This document shows, piece after piece, positions 32,602-43,954 of a DNA stretch of 64,000 nt. The stretch comes from Euborellia annulipes (lineage: Eukaryota > Arthropoda > Insecta > Dermaptera > Anisolabididae): the NCBI GenBank assembly GCA_023213315.1, contig JAKCPI010002417.1, positions 1-64,000 on the forward strand, read 5' to 3'. Both the position numbers and the translations under genes were made by a program. The notes below the pieces were generated by a model, which made no database searches, had not been told where the DNA came from, and saw only the letters and a program-made list of their open reading frames with translations. Each line of letters opens with the position of its first letter. The first letter of the stretch is position 1.

Positions 32602-32765
32602 AAGGTCTTTTTCGGCATATGAGGCCATTTAGACTCCGTATCCCAATTTATTACAATTGATTGGTATCCAATTCAATTGAAACAAATTTTTCGCCTGGGA
32701 CGGGATGCGACCTTTCGGTTTTTAGCTCCAGAAGCTAAAGCTCTACCTCTGAGCCACAGGTCAAG
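32602..32765 (-). mobile_element. SINE-3, good copy
   Basis: Minus strand: 3' core complement (TTTTTCGGCATATGAGGCCA), body TGGTATCCAATTCAATTGAA, B-box region GCCTGGGACGGGATGCGA and head CTCTACCTCTGAGCCACAGG. The head reads as a tRNA A box (TGGCTCAGAGGTAGAGC) on the minus strand. Confidence 0.9.
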
Positions 32766-33189
32766 TGCATAATTTTGTAATTAAATTTTATATGTTCAAA
32801 GATTATTATTTTGGTCTTCTATAATTATCTAAGTTATTAATTGTTTCCTATAAGAAAAGTACAAGAAGGATTTTCAAGTTAATGAATTAGGCTCTTCAGC
32901 TTGAAATAATTAAATAGAAGAGATTTTAAAGATTACCGAGGCCAAATATGTCTGTAAGATTCATCCACATATGAGTAAAAAAATCGTGGTTTAGGAGGGG
33001 GGTGCTAGTTTTATATATATTTATTTCATTTATTTAGCCGCTTAGCCGTGTTTTATATAATTACAAAGAAGAGAAAATAAATCTCTTTTTATATTGGCAT
33101 GAAAAAACTAATGAATTATTAAATTTTTCTTTTCGATCACCACAGACACAATTTATAATAAAATAAATATTAACTTCTGAAATTTCCCC
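32766..33189. other. AT-rich non-coding stretch
   Basis: No gene or assigned repeat. Confidence 0.4.
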
Positions 33190-33350
33190 TGGGCCTTAGC
33201 ACATTGATAGAGTACTCTTCTCTTGTGTTAGGGGTCAAGGGTTAGCTTCCTGTCCCAAGTGACAAAAATTTATTTCAATCGAATTGGCTACCAATAAATA
33301 GCAACGGTGACTAATTGTCCGAAATATTCCTAAACAAAAGTAAAACGGAA
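33190..33350 (+). mobile_element. SINE-3 copy, diverged
   Basis: CTGGGCCTTAGCACATTGAT, AGGGGTCAAGGGTTAGCTTC, CTGTCCCAAGTGACAAAAAT and TCGAATTGGCTACCAATAAA follow the family order. Confidence 0.78.
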
Positions 33351-33368
33351 TCATAGAAGCCGTACAAG

Positions 33369-33620
33369 CAGTGGCGGATTCAGAGGTGTTTCTCGGGGGG
33401 CGGGGGTAATCTGGAGTGACTGGTCGCACATCACCATTTTTTTCTTAATTTCGGTAATTTAAAGGCGCATTCTGTACTTGTTTGCCAGAATATAAATACA
33501 AATCAAATTTTTATGTATCAAGTTTTAAATTAAAAATACATTTTTTTTTCGAAAAAAAAAAACATTTTTTCAAATCTCAGGGGGGTTATTACCCCCTTTA
33601 CCCCCTTGTATCCGCCCTTG
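33369..33620. mobile_element. hAT-like MITE, copy 2 of the CAGTGGCGGAT family
   Basis: Ends CAGTGGCGGATTC and TATCCGCCCTTG. Flanks CGTACAAG (33361-33368) and CGTACAAC (33621-33628) differ at one base. The interior matches 20301-20564. It sits exactly at the edge of the next foldback. Confidence 0.92.
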
Positions 33621-33622
33621 CG

Positions 33623-34050
33623 TACAACCAGAGGTTTACTTTGCTTAAAATCTTTTTGCAGAATGAGATGCAAAGTAAAGAAATAAAATAAAATTTTATT
33701 TTTCATGATTTATTAGTGCTGTCGAGCAACTGCAATACATTGGTTTCGGTTACATTAAACCATCTTCAGGTCTGTAAAATTAGACAATTATTGTCTTGTT
33801 TGCATTATAATAATTGTCTAATTTTACAGACCTGAAGATGGTTTAATGTAACCGAAACCAATTTACAATGCAAACAAGACAATAATTGTCTAATTTTACA
33901 GACCTGAAGATGGTTTTATGTAACCGAAACCAATGTACTACAGTTGGTCGTCAGCACTAATAAATCTTAACAAATAAAATTTTATTTTATTTCTTTACCT
34001 TGCATCTCATTCTGCAAAAAAATTTTAAGCAAAGTAAACCTCTGGTTGTA
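33623..34050. mobile_element. Foldback palindrome with tandem GAAAC modules
   Basis: Outer arms TACAACCAGAGGTTTACTTT ... TCATTCTGCAAAAA are mirrored. Inside, a 72-bp unit (TAATTGTCTAATTTTACAGA ... CCTGAAGATGGTTT ... AACCGAAACC) occurs twice in direct orientation and once inverted. Open frames here follow the palindrome. Confidence 0.88.
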
Positions 34051-35027
34051 CCAGACCCCACCACCAATATAAATACGTAAAAAAAATTTCCAGATATAAA
34101 AAGATCTCTAAAAAATTTTTTTTTTCCTAAAGAAGAAAATAAAAGATAAAATCTTTTTTCATAATTCATTCAGATTAATAATCGTTACAGATCTCAAATT
34201 CGTAATATAGGCCTACTCTATATTTAATCGAATCAGAAATATTTATAACGAGTACACACATAAAGAAAGAGTATTTTTCTCCCCTCCATTAATTAATTAA
34301 AATTATCTTTAACGCTCTCTCAGTTAGTCATCTACTGACCAACATCAATGCCACACATTAACATAACATGATTAATTATAATAGTTCAAGATAAAAATCA
34401 TTAAAACCATTACAAAAAGATAAAAATAATTATTTTAATAGTTTATTTTCAGAATGATAAGAAAATTATTATTAATTGCTTATAAACAAAAGATATAAAA
34501 TATTCATAATCTTAGTTTATGTGTGTATGTAGTGAGATAGCAATCGCGTGTATTTAATGGAGTCCAGCTTCGACATTTTCTGAACAAACAATTTGGTCGG
34601 GGAATTTATTTATCAAAAAAAAATATTCTATAACAAAATGTTAAAATTAGATTGGTTTAGAATAAATATTTTGAAATTGGATAAAGGATCAAATAGAGTC
34701 TTGTATAAATATTTTGAAATTTTAGAGCGGAGTTTGGAGTTCAACGAATGTCATAATAATAAAGACAACTACTATTAAGTTTCTGGAACTTGTTTAAATC
34801 ATTCATATAATCATTACGAGCTGATCTTTAGTAGTGATCGTTCATGTGAAAATTGTTTTCTAAAATCATCCTTTGTGTATGTCTAATGTAGGCAACAATA
34901 GTAGCCAAATTAACAAATGCCAATAAATGTGGGCCGGGCAACTGAGTAGGGCAATAACCACCAAAATCCTCGCGGTGAAGCAAAAAAAAAACTTCTAAAT
35001 GGTCTCGAAAGCCGAGAAATCGTATTA
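34051..35027. other. AT-rich non-coding stretch
   Basis: No supported gene. The 34593-34778 frame is AT-biased and has no motif. Confidence 0.45.
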
Positions 35028-35615
35028 AAAAATATGGTGTGACTGGTCGCACAGCACACAACTTACTCAATAATCGAAAGTTTGTCTGTGCTTGTCCCAC
35101 CAGAATTTTTGTGTCGCAAGATGTAATTTTTTTTTTTTTTTTAAATTCATTTAAGGTATTTTTCGGCAACGGAGGCCATTTAGACCTCGTCAATTGGATT
35201 GGTAGCCAATTAAATTGAAATAAATTTTTGCCGCATGAGACGGGATGCGAACTCGCGACCCTTGGTACAGAAGATGTAAAATTTGTAAACGTGAGAAGAT
35301 ATTTATATTTTGATACCATAGCAACCATTTCTCCCATCTCTCCTATGAAGTACAAGAGTAAAGTGGTCTTCAGAAGATTTCAATGGCAAAATGAGAATAT
35401 ACATTTTAAAGAGCATGTAAAAAATAATTTATTTTTGAATTTTAATCATCGTTGAATTTTGAGAAAATCGAAAAAAAAAAAAATGAAAAAGTGCAAAAGT
35501 ACTAGTACTTTTTGTTCAAAAGCTTCGTGTCGCGTTCCAGGGGGGTGTCTAACTTAACTTCAATCTCCTGGTTCTTGAGAAATTTTGTTCACAGAAAGAC
35601 AGACCAAAATTAATT
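35028..35615 (+). mobile_element. HP-family repeat hosting a SINE-3
   Basis: The hairpin (ATGGTGTGACTGGTCGCACA ... GTGCTTGTCCCACCAG) leads to GTGTCGCAAGATG, is cut by SINE-3, then resumes with AAAATTTGTAAACGTGAGAA and runs to AGAAAGACAGACCAAA. The terminal GGTAAGAGAAAG is missing. Confidence 0.85.
35140..35272 (-). mobile_element. SINE-3 inserted in an HP copy
   Basis: ATTTTTCGGCAACGGAGGCC, TTGGTAGCCAATTAAATTGA and GAGACGGGATGCGAACTCGC in minus order. The head is truncated near GGTACAGAAG. Flanking AAGATGTAA (before and after) is a probable target duplication. Confidence 0.82.
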
Positions 35616-35888
35616 GATTAACTCGCATTATAAGTACCACTATAGTGGTACATTGCATATATGCAATGTTTTTATCTTTGATTGTTTGTGATATATTTAA
35701 TGTGTCTATTTCTATATATCATGATATAAGGTTGTGAAGAAGAAGTATTTTCGCCTCCAAATAGTTAGCGGCAGAAATGATTCTAAATAAACTTGGCCTC
35801 CACATTATCTCTAACTTGAATTTTAATTAACATCCATCTTACCTTGAATTATTCACCAGGCTTCCCCATACATTCATCTATTTATTTA

Positions 35889-36383
35889 TCTTTATATATA
35901 AAATTCTTCTGTACGGTGTATGTGACTGAACTCCTCCTAAACGACTGAACCAATTATGATGAAATTTTCTGTGTTGTTTGTGAGAGTCCCGGACAGGCTT
36001 TGTTTTACAAATAACAATAAGTTAATGAGTAATTAACCGTTAAAATAAGAAAAAAATAAAAATTAGAAGAAATAGTTGCCATGGTAACAAAATATAAATA
36101 TTTACCCATGTTTACGATTTTTTTATTTATTTACATTTTGAATTCTAAAATATCGGCGTAAATTTTTTGTCTGTGTACCGGGAGAGTCCGGAAAGGATAT
36201 GATTCTCAAAAAATCTTAAGTTCATGAATAATTAACCGTTAAAATAATCTATATATTATAAAAATGAATTGGGAAAAATGTTTGTATGTACCGGTATGTA
36301 TATAAGTAGGCGAGCAAGGGGGTCCAGGGGCGCAGCCCCTGGCTAGACGGAAAGCCCCGCCGAAGGCGGGGCTTTGCGTCTAG
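35889..36383 (+). mobile_element. Non-autonomous Helitron
   Basis: A|TC at 35888/35889 and CTAG|T at 36380-36384 fit insertion between A and T. Four bases before CTAG ends a perfect 11-bp-stem hairpin (AAAGCCCCGCC-GAA-GGCGGGGCTTT, 36351-36375). The start TCTTTATATATAAAATTCTT is typical of Helitron 5' ends. An internal 5'-like start at about 36250 (ATCTATATATTATAAAAATG) and two diverged copies of GAGAGTCC...ATTAACCGTTAAAATAA suggest a fused or duplicated interior. No Rep/helicase coding remains. Confidence 0.85.
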
Positions 36384-37477
36384 TAAAAGTATATAATTTC
36401 AATTTTTTTTTTTTTTTTTTTTAGTAGGCCTTCTTTTGAAAATCACAAAAATAAACATCCATATTTTAGAGAAAAAAAAATATTTTTTTTTTATTTTTTT
36501 AATTTAATTTGTAATTTAATTAAACATGAGTGAAAAAAAAGATTCTTTTAATAAAACAAAAAAAAATCCCTCTATTGTTTTTTTATTTTCTTTTGTTTTT
36601 AAATAATTTTATTTAAATAAGTGATTTTAAATCTCCCTATTTCTCATATATACATAAAACGGTTACTCACATATAAAAAAAAAAATAAAGCTTTTGTTTT
36701 GGCTATCTTGCACATTAATTTCGATTATTCCAAAAAGTAAATCTCTCTCGAGTTTTTTTTTTTTTTTTTTTTTTTGTGCAAAGGGTAGAATCTCTTGAAA
36801 ATGTGAAAATGCTCACTCACTTGTGATAGAGAAAAAAAAAATATTTGAGTTGAATTATTGGCACTTGATTTCAAAAGGGAACAAAAATCCTCTGAAATCA
36901 AATTTATCATCGAAACACTCCATTGCAAAGTTTGTCACAACAAACTCAGAGGGGCTTTATGATTGATTCTTCACCCTTATGTCCAGATATAGGAAACTAC
37001 CCATTAGAAATGCATCGTTGAACGCACCCAAAGCCATGTCATTCATATTTTTAAAATAAAAAAAAATTTTTTTTATATATTTATAAAATGCTCCTAATGT
37101 AGTATATACGTATAACAAAAATATATTAGCAAAAGCAAAAAAAAAAATAAAAGAAGGCAATTTCATAAAAAGGTTTTTAAAATTCATGAGTTGAATTGCA
37201 TGTGAATTTTTATATACATTTTTTTAATTTTTATAAAATTACTTGGCTTATCATGCCATCTCGGATAACCTCATAGATAAATTAAAACATGTATACCATA
37301 TAATTATAAATAATTTAATTATGATCTTTATACGCATTTTCTATTTATAGAGGTTTTTTATTATTATTATTATTAATTATGAAATGCACTCTCCAGCACT
37401 TTTAAAGAAAACCCATACTATCGTACTATCTTTTAATCTTTCTCTTGATTTTAGAGAAAATTCGACTTAAAAGAACT
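36384..37477. other. AT-rich non-coding stretch
   Basis: Dominated by poly-A and poly-T tracts. Minus-strand ORFs at 36725-37187 have no recognisable content. Confidence 0.45.
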
Positions 37478-38445
37478 TTTACTTTCTCTTACCCTATATA
37501 TGAATATATAGAAAGTATTCGATTCATGTCAAAAATTCGATGTCGAAATTTTGATGGGTCTTCGCGTTTTGAGGTCCCTCCAAAAAAAGTGGTTTTCGCG
37601 ACGTGGTCTGTTTGTGTGTGTGTCTTTGAACAAAATATCTCAGGAACTAAAATAACTTAGCTACGAGGTTGAAATTTTATAATTAAGTTAGGCCCTCAAG
37701 GGGTGAAAATAAGCTTTTGAACAAAATTGGCCAAAAAGTACAAGTACTTTACTGATGTACTTTTTCAGTTTTTTCGATTTTCTCAAAATTTGCTGCAACG
37801 ATTTTATTTAAAATTCATAAATGAACTATTTTTTAGATGCTCTTCAAAAAGTATATCAGTAAAATTTTTGGTGGAAATCTTTTCAAGTACACTTTACTGA
37901 TGTGGAAGCATTCGTAGCTCATCTATGAATCGGGTAGTCAAGTTTGGAACTTAAGTGCATAGAGCAACTAAATATTAAGGTCCGACCGAAACAAGAATTT
38001 CAGCCGAAACCGAAACCGAATTTCGGCCGAAACGGTAACCGAAACCGAAACTTGGATTTCCTATACAAAATTCATCATTTTACATTTTTTTGCGAAATTT
38101 TTTCCTCCCTGTGGGAAATTTTTTGAGACGAAATTTTTTCCGCCTCTTTTCCACCGAGCGAAAATTTTTTTTTCTCCTTCTGTGAAAATCATTTTACCTT
38201 TTTATTTTATTTTTTTTTCTTGTGTGCGAGTCTCATCAGGTTTCGGCTGGTCGAAAGTTTCGGCTACTTTTTGACCGAAACTGAAACCAGGATTTTTGGC
38301 CGAAACTGGCCGAAACCGAATATTCGGTCGGTTCCTACTAAATATATCTCGACACAAAAAATCTGGTGTGACAAGCACAGTACACAACTTTCTCTTACCA
38401 AAGGGTAAGAGAAAGTTGTGTGCGACCAGTCACACCAAATTTTTT
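37478..38445 (-). mobile_element. HP-family copy interrupted by a hAT element
   Basis: Minus orientation: CTTTCTCTTACCCTATATAT at the outer end, body through AAAATTTGCTGCAACGATTT, a decayed middle, then after the hAT the CGACACAAAAAATCTGGTGT hairpin and its return arm to 38445. Confidence 0.83.
37976..38337. mobile_element. hAT-like MITE with CCGAAAC repeats and perfect 8-bp duplication
   Basis: Ends TAAGGTCCGACCGAA and TTCGGTCGGTTCCTA. CTAAATAT flanks both sides (37968-37975 and 38338-38345). Subterminal CCGAAAC words occur many times in both orientations, a likely transposase-binding array. Confidence 0.92.
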
Positions 38446-39298
38446 TATGAAAGGGTAAATTTGAATTCGTTACTTTTTTCTTCTTTCTTATCTTTTAAAA
38501 AATCTGGTATGACTGGTCGCACAACACACAACTTTCTCTTACCTTTGGTATGAGTATAAATTCGATTTATAATCATCTCGCATCATAATTTCAATTTTTA
38601 TTAATTTTTTTTTGTTCTAAAACTTTTTTATATCTCTCTCTTTTTATTTTTTATTAGATTTCATATCCTTTTTATTCTAAGAGAACAAGGAACAGATAAG
38701 TAAAAGAAAAATGTTGGAAATAAAAAAGATAAAATCTAAAGTCTTGATTATAGCCATCTTCTGACTGCCTATTAAATTAATTCGTAGTTAAATGCCATAA
38801 ATCTCTTCTGGCCTGTTGCTATCCTTATGCTATTAATCTTCCTAGATAGGAAAGCTCCACCTATGTTGAATTTATCTCTCTGCTAATTGACTTATAAACA
38901 TTCATATGATTATTAAACCTGACAAAAAAAAAACAATTTACGAAATTTTAAGTGTTAAAAGATGCCTCTAAGCATCGATTCTAGTATCGTGTTAAACTAA
39001 AAAGTCTCAGTATATGGTAAAAAATAAAAAATATTTTAAAAATTTCCATCACACATAATACTATCTGCGCGACCTAGGCCAAGGTCTGCCTATTATATAT
39101 CCATTGATTCTCTCGTTTCTCTTAATATCTAAAAATAATAATTTTATTTGAGAGTTGAATCTTTCTCATTTGATATTAATTAAATATTCCTAATTTTGGG
39201 TGAAAGTTGATGTGTAGTCATATACTGTAAGGTATAACTTTTCGAACATGAGATTTAAACTTTTGACCGTAGATTCTCGTTGAAACATTTTGTAAATT
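38446..39298. other. AT-rich stretch with an HP hairpin scrap
   Basis: Positions 38500-38556 (AATCTGGTATGACTGGTCGC ... TTTCTCTTACC) are one HP hairpin arm. The rest is AT-rich, with no gene. Confidence 0.55.
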
Positions 39299-40135
39299 AA
39301 AATTAAATATACAAATTAAACACTAGTTTTTTTATTTCAAAGGTTTTATGGGGCCCCCTAATCGAAAGTTTGTTTGTGTTCACAGATTTTTTGTGTCGAA
39401 TTATTTAGTTCCCGACAGTACGGACATTTGAATTCAGATGTAAAATTTATAAGTATGGGAAAATATTTATATTTTGTTACCATGGCAACCATTTCTCTAT
39501 CTTCCCTATGAAATACAAGAGTAAAGTGGTCTTCAGAAGATTTCAATCGCAAAATGAGAATATACATTTTAAAGAGAATCTAAAAAATAATTGATTTTTG
39601 AATTTAAAAAAATCGTTGGAGCAAATTTTGAGAAAATCGAAAAAAACTGAAAAAGTACATCAGTAAAGTACTAGTACTCTTTGGCCGATTTTGATTAAAA
39701 GCTTATTTTTCCGGTCCCGGGGTGTTTAACTAAATATAAAATTTCAACCTCATAGCTCAATTCCTTCATGCTTAAAATTGAACACACACACACACACCCA
39801 CCCACCCACCCACCCACCCACCCACCCACAGACAGACCATGTGGAAAACCACTTTTTGGATTCAGGGGACCTCAAACGTGAAGATCCATCAAAATCTCGA
39901 CATCGAATTTTTGACATGAACAATATTTTTATATATATTTATATATATAGGTAAGAGAAATAAAAATTAACACTTTATATGTAGGCCTATTTCTACAATT
40001 AGTAGCAGAAGTAATTACATTCTAATTTTGATGATGACAAGTAATTGTCGAAATACGTATCAAGTGTTAATTTTATAATTAATAAAACCTTTGAAACAAA
40101 TAACCTAGTGTTTAATTTGTATATTTAATTTTAAC
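39299..40135. repeat. Inverted repeat enclosing an HP copy
   Basis: ATATACAAATTAAACACTAG with TTTCAAAGGTTTT (about 39306-39348) is mirrored by AAAACCTTTGAAA with CTAGTGTTTAATTTGTATAT (about 40084-40129). Inside, near 40030-40065, is GATGATGACAAGTAATTGTC followed by GAAATACG, the module found in other foldbacks. The HP element has inserted into this foldback. Confidence 0.75.
39360..39966 (+). mobile_element. HP-family repeat, left member of an inverted pair
   Basis: From the partial hairpin (ATCGAAAGTTTGTTTGTGTT) through the whole body, with an expanded CCCA microsatellite (about 39797-39829), to TATATATAGGTAAGAGAAAT. Shares private variants with 40388-41096. Confidence 0.9.
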
Positions 40136-40175
40136 TTTTCGACCATTCATTTATTTTCCGTTACGTTTAATTTGC

Positions 40176-40365
40176 TCAGGGGCCTACATCTTGTGGGTAC
40201 GTTGACGGCGACCACGAGCTGCCCTAGCTGGGACTGGCAGTACTTTGCTTTGCATGTCAGTGTCTCTTTCCTTCTATATTTTCAACAGGCGTCAGACCGT
40301 GCGACGGGCCGGCCTGTTCTATTCCTTCCCGGCCATAAAATCCCCCACCCCGCATCGCGTGAATA
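40176..40365 (+). repeat. Dispersed repeat R, copy 2
   Basis: GCTCAGGGGCCTACATCTTG, ACCACGAGCTGCCCTAGC, CAGGCGTCAGACCGTGCGAC and the ending CCCCGCATCGCG match the copy at 54 kb. It sits between two inverted HP copies. Confidence 0.82.
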
Positions 40366-40387
40366 ATCAGGCGAGGAAAGAAGATCT

Positions 40388-41096
40388 ATTCTTTCTCTTA
40401 CCTATGTATATATGTAATATATATATGAGAGAAAGTATTGGTTCATGTCAAAAATTCGATGTCGAGTTTTGATGGATCTTCACGTTTTGAGGTCCCCTGA
40501 ATCCAAAAAAGTGGTTTTCGCGACATGGTCTGTCTGTGTGTGTGTGGGTGTGTGGGTGGGTGTGTGTGTGGGTGGGTGTGTCTGTGTTCAATTTTAAGCA
40601 TGAAGGAATTGAGCTATGAGGCTGAAATTTTATATTTAAGTTAAACACCCTCCTGGACCGGAAAAATAAGCTTTTAATCAAAATCGGCCAAAGAGTACTA
40701 GTACTTTACTGATGTACTTTTTCAGTTTTTTCGATTTTCTCAAAATTTGCTCCAACGATTTTTTTAAATTCAAAAATCAATTATTTTTTAGATGCTCTTT
40801 AAAATGTATATTCTCATTTTGCGATTGAAATCTTCTGAAGACCACTTTACTCTTGTATTTCATAGGGAAGATAGGAGAAATGGTTGCCATGGTAACAAAA
40901 TATAAATATTTTCCCATACTTATAAATTTTACATCTGAATTCAAATGTTCCGTACTGTCGGGATTGAGGAAAAGAACACAACTAAATATATGTCGACACA
41001 AAAAATCTGGTGTGACAAGCACAGAACACAACTTTCGATTACCGAAGGTAAGAGAAAGTTGTGTGCTGTGCGCAGTCACACCAGATTTTTTCAGTT
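40388..41096 (-). mobile_element. HP-family repeat, complete, right member of an inverted pair
   Basis: The best copy. It runs from CTATTCTTTCTCTTACCTAT through all body segments to GGGATTGAGGAAAAGAACAC, CTAAATATATGTCGACAC and the full hairpin (40998-41095: CTGGTGTGACAAGCACAGAA ... GCGCAGTCACACCAG). ORFs on both strands are incidental. Confidence 0.92.
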
Positions 41097-42059
41097 TAAA
41101 TGGAGGCAAATATTTTTTTAATAAATTTTATAGGTCAAGAAGTCAAGTGAATCACTGACACTTATCATAAAACAAAAACTTTAACTGTACTCTAGAAGCC
41201 ATCTCTATTATCTCTATTGTTTAGATTGTTGATTTTTTTTTGTTTTTTTGCTCGTGAGAATAATGCTTCGAAATTAATAAGGTAGTTTCATTGTCGTCCC
41301 TGTTGCATTTTTAGATCTGTAGAAGACATATTTTTCAATGGAAGAGGGTTGATTCGGTCGATTGCCTCTTCCCCTTCTGTATCAGTAGGCCTAAATTTTA
41401 AAGTCTATAAAAAGCTTTTTACAATTTCTAACAGCTTTTAATATTTGATAATTATATAAGCCTACTTACCTCTCTATTATATTTTTATTTTTTTCCTGAT
41501 TTCCAGGGAAAAGGATTTGAAGCTTCGAAACTTTAACACTGACTTTTTGACCCTTGTCTATAGGATAATTTTAAAGGAACGGGAAATAAGAAATTGATTC
41601 CCAGAGAAGGCAAAAATTAAATAATAGATGCAGTCACTGAGGAGTGGGGCTAACTTGTCAACAGGGATAGGGGGAGCGGACAACATACAAATAGGCAATA
41701 TTAACAGAGTCATAAAAAATGGGGGGAGGCATGTCCCCTCTAGCCCCCCCCCCACCCGTAGCGCCTTCACTGAATAGATGCCATCCAAAGACTCTAATCT
41801 AAAAAGAAATTTCGCAAAAAGGGATAAGAAAGAGACAAAACTTTATCGCACGTGATCTATATATTATTAAATTTAATGTTTAAAATTGATGTTACCTGTA
41901 TAAATGTTGATGTAATATATTAAAGAAGATATATGTAACAAAGATTAAAAAAACTAATAATTAAAAAAAATGGAATAGAAGATTTTTTTAACATCTTTAT
42001 ACAAAGTGTTTTTATGATAATATCTATCATATACTGTATATAAACATTTATTGTAATCG
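41097..42059. other. Non-coding stretch
   Basis: AT-rich, with a mixed patch at 41620-41790 (GCATGTCCCCTCTAGCCCCC). No assigned repeat or gene. Confidence 0.4.
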
Positions 42060-42300
42060 ACGAAATTTGATAGAATTCACGTGACACACGTATTCTAAAA
42101 TGTCACTTTATATGCTCAGCACAAACGTCTCTCAAGAAGACTGCAATTCTTATAAAAGACTTACGTATACGGAGGGCAGATAAATTCCAGTGGGGCGTGT
42201 CTCACATATGCACGAATATATATAAATACAAAGAGGCCCTTTCTTGATCTGAACACACACAAAGGCGACTTATTTATATTCTCTATTCATCAAAATACCC
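42060..42300. other. Mixed-composition island of unknown role
   Basis: Non-repetitive sequence with TTCACGTGACACACG (an E-box), CAGTGGGGCGTGTCTCACAT and a TATATAAATA box. It might be a promoter or enhancer; nothing downstream reads as a gene. Confidence 0.25.
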
Positions 42301-43420
42301 AACTCTTTCTTTCATTTGCCATTAATTATCTCATTAGCCTAAAAAAATAAATCTCTAAGTATTTTATTCATAAAGTTCGCTTGAGATGTTTTTAATTCCA
42401 ATGCTAAAAAAAATATTCAGACATGGAATGGAATTATTGTTATTGTTCAAAAAAAAAAAAATTCAATTTCGCTTATTCCAGGGAAAACAAAATGTTTGTC
42501 GTTATTCACATGTTGCACTTGGATTTTAAAAAATTTTTTATCATATAAACCAATATTTGAAATCTCTCATTAATAACCTGTTTCATAGCTATTACAAAAA
42601 AAAAAAAAAAAAAAAAAATTGTCATTTAATATCATTGCTAAATCTCCTGTTATCAATCAAATTTACAAACAAGATATCATCATAAAATAATCGGGTAAAA
42701 TTGGTATCAATCCATTGCTTATAAAAATATTAGATGGTGTGATTAAATTCATTTGTTTCACTAACTAAAAAAAAATACTCTTTAAATAATAAAAATGGGA
42801 TTTTTTTTAAAGAGAAACCATTTATCGTTAAACTTCTTTATTTATTCAAGAAGAATTAGAACGATTTTCATAAAACGTTTTTCAACATTGAATACCTTTG
42901 GTTTTTTTTCCCTCTCACCCATTCGAAAATACATAATTTCTTTTTCTTACCCTATATTTTTACTTGGTGATTCGAGATTTTTTGATTTTTACAAATAGGA
43001 ATTTGTACTTTTAATTTTTTTAAGGGGGTGTAGGAGCGGCGTCTAAACGTACTTTAAAAAAGGTTATGGAGAAAATAAATCAGCGGTTGCTTTCCATAAT
43101 TTATTTGGCAAATATTTCGGATTGTCTACGCAATCCATCCCCAGTTCATCAAATTATACATATGTGGAGCGTGTTACAAATGGTAAAAAAATTTGCTATG
43201 AGAAGCCATTCTTAAAAATTAGCGAGGACCTTTTTTATCGTGAAAGCCACATCTGTAAATAAATGATATATTAGGTTACAAAGCCTTTTGCAAAAAATAA
43301 TTTTTCACAGTAACCCGCCAGGCGAGCGCGAGTTCTATTACTTTACTAATAGAACTTCCTTTTTACACTAAAATTTCAGCCAGGCATTTCTTCCGAAAAT
43401 GTATCTGATTAAATAGTTAT
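42301..43420. other. AT-rich stretch containing one GAAAC module
   Basis: At 43105-43160 the minus strand reads CTGGGGATGGATTG, loop, CAATCCGAAATA, the hairpin-plus-GAAA arrangement of the foldbacks. A poly-A run of about 22 lies near 42595-42618. No gene. Confidence 0.5.
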
Positions 43421-43421
43421 T

Positions 43422-43590
43422 AGCCCTTGACCTACGACTCAGGGGTAGAGTATTGGCTTCTGAAACCAAAGATCAAGGTATCGCATCCCGGCCCAGGTGA
43501 CAAAATTTATTTAAATTGAATTTGATACCAATCAATTGAAATAAATAAATGACCTCCAATGCCGAAAAAGACCTTAAAACGAATTTTAAA
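43422..43590 (+). mobile_element. SINE-3, good copy
   Basis: GCCCTTGACCTACGACTCAG then GGGTAGAGTATTGGCTTC (A box), GGTATCGCATCCCGGCCCAG (B box), body, 3' core ATGACCTCCAATGCCGAAAA and an A-rich tail. TAGTTATTA before and TAGTTAATTA after may be the target duplication. Confidence 0.9.
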
Positions 43591-43649
43591 AAAAAAGTAG
43601 TTAATTACTAGTTTTTGTATTTTTAAAGTTGTTGGTCAATTCCAAGGAG

Positions 43650-43895
43650 CATGGGCGTAGCCAGGGTGAGGCAGGGGGCCTTTGCCCCCCTGGCTTATCC
43701 TAAAAATTAAAAAAACAAAAACAAATATATATTTTTCCCATTGGGAATTTTTTTTAACGCCCCAATCCACTACATTAATTTAATTTTTTTTTATTTAAAT
43801 AAATAATTAATAATCTATGTTTATATTAATTGCAACCCCCTTCTCGCTCTAACGAGGGGTTGGCCCCACTAACAAGATGTCTGGCTACGCCCATC
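43650..43895. mobile_element. hAT-like MITE
   Basis: Ends CATGGGCGTAGCCAG and CTGGCTACGCCCATC. Flanks CCAAGGAG (43642-43649) and ACAAGGAG (43896-43903) differ at one base. Interior is AT-rich. Confidence 0.9.
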
Positions 43896-43954
43896 ACAAG
43901 GAGTATCCCATTCAGGAAAATAAAGAAAATACAACGGTAGCCTTTTTTTTTTTA

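Noticed and set aside
33728..33960. Definite hammerhead ribozyme
   Set aside because: CTGAAGA and GAAAC flank a stem, but an extra base precedes the stem and I cannot identify stem III with a cleavage site. Kept as a finding only.
39299..40135. LTR retrotransposon with inverted ends
   Set aside because: The flanking repeats are inverted, not direct, and no gag or pol sequence lies between.
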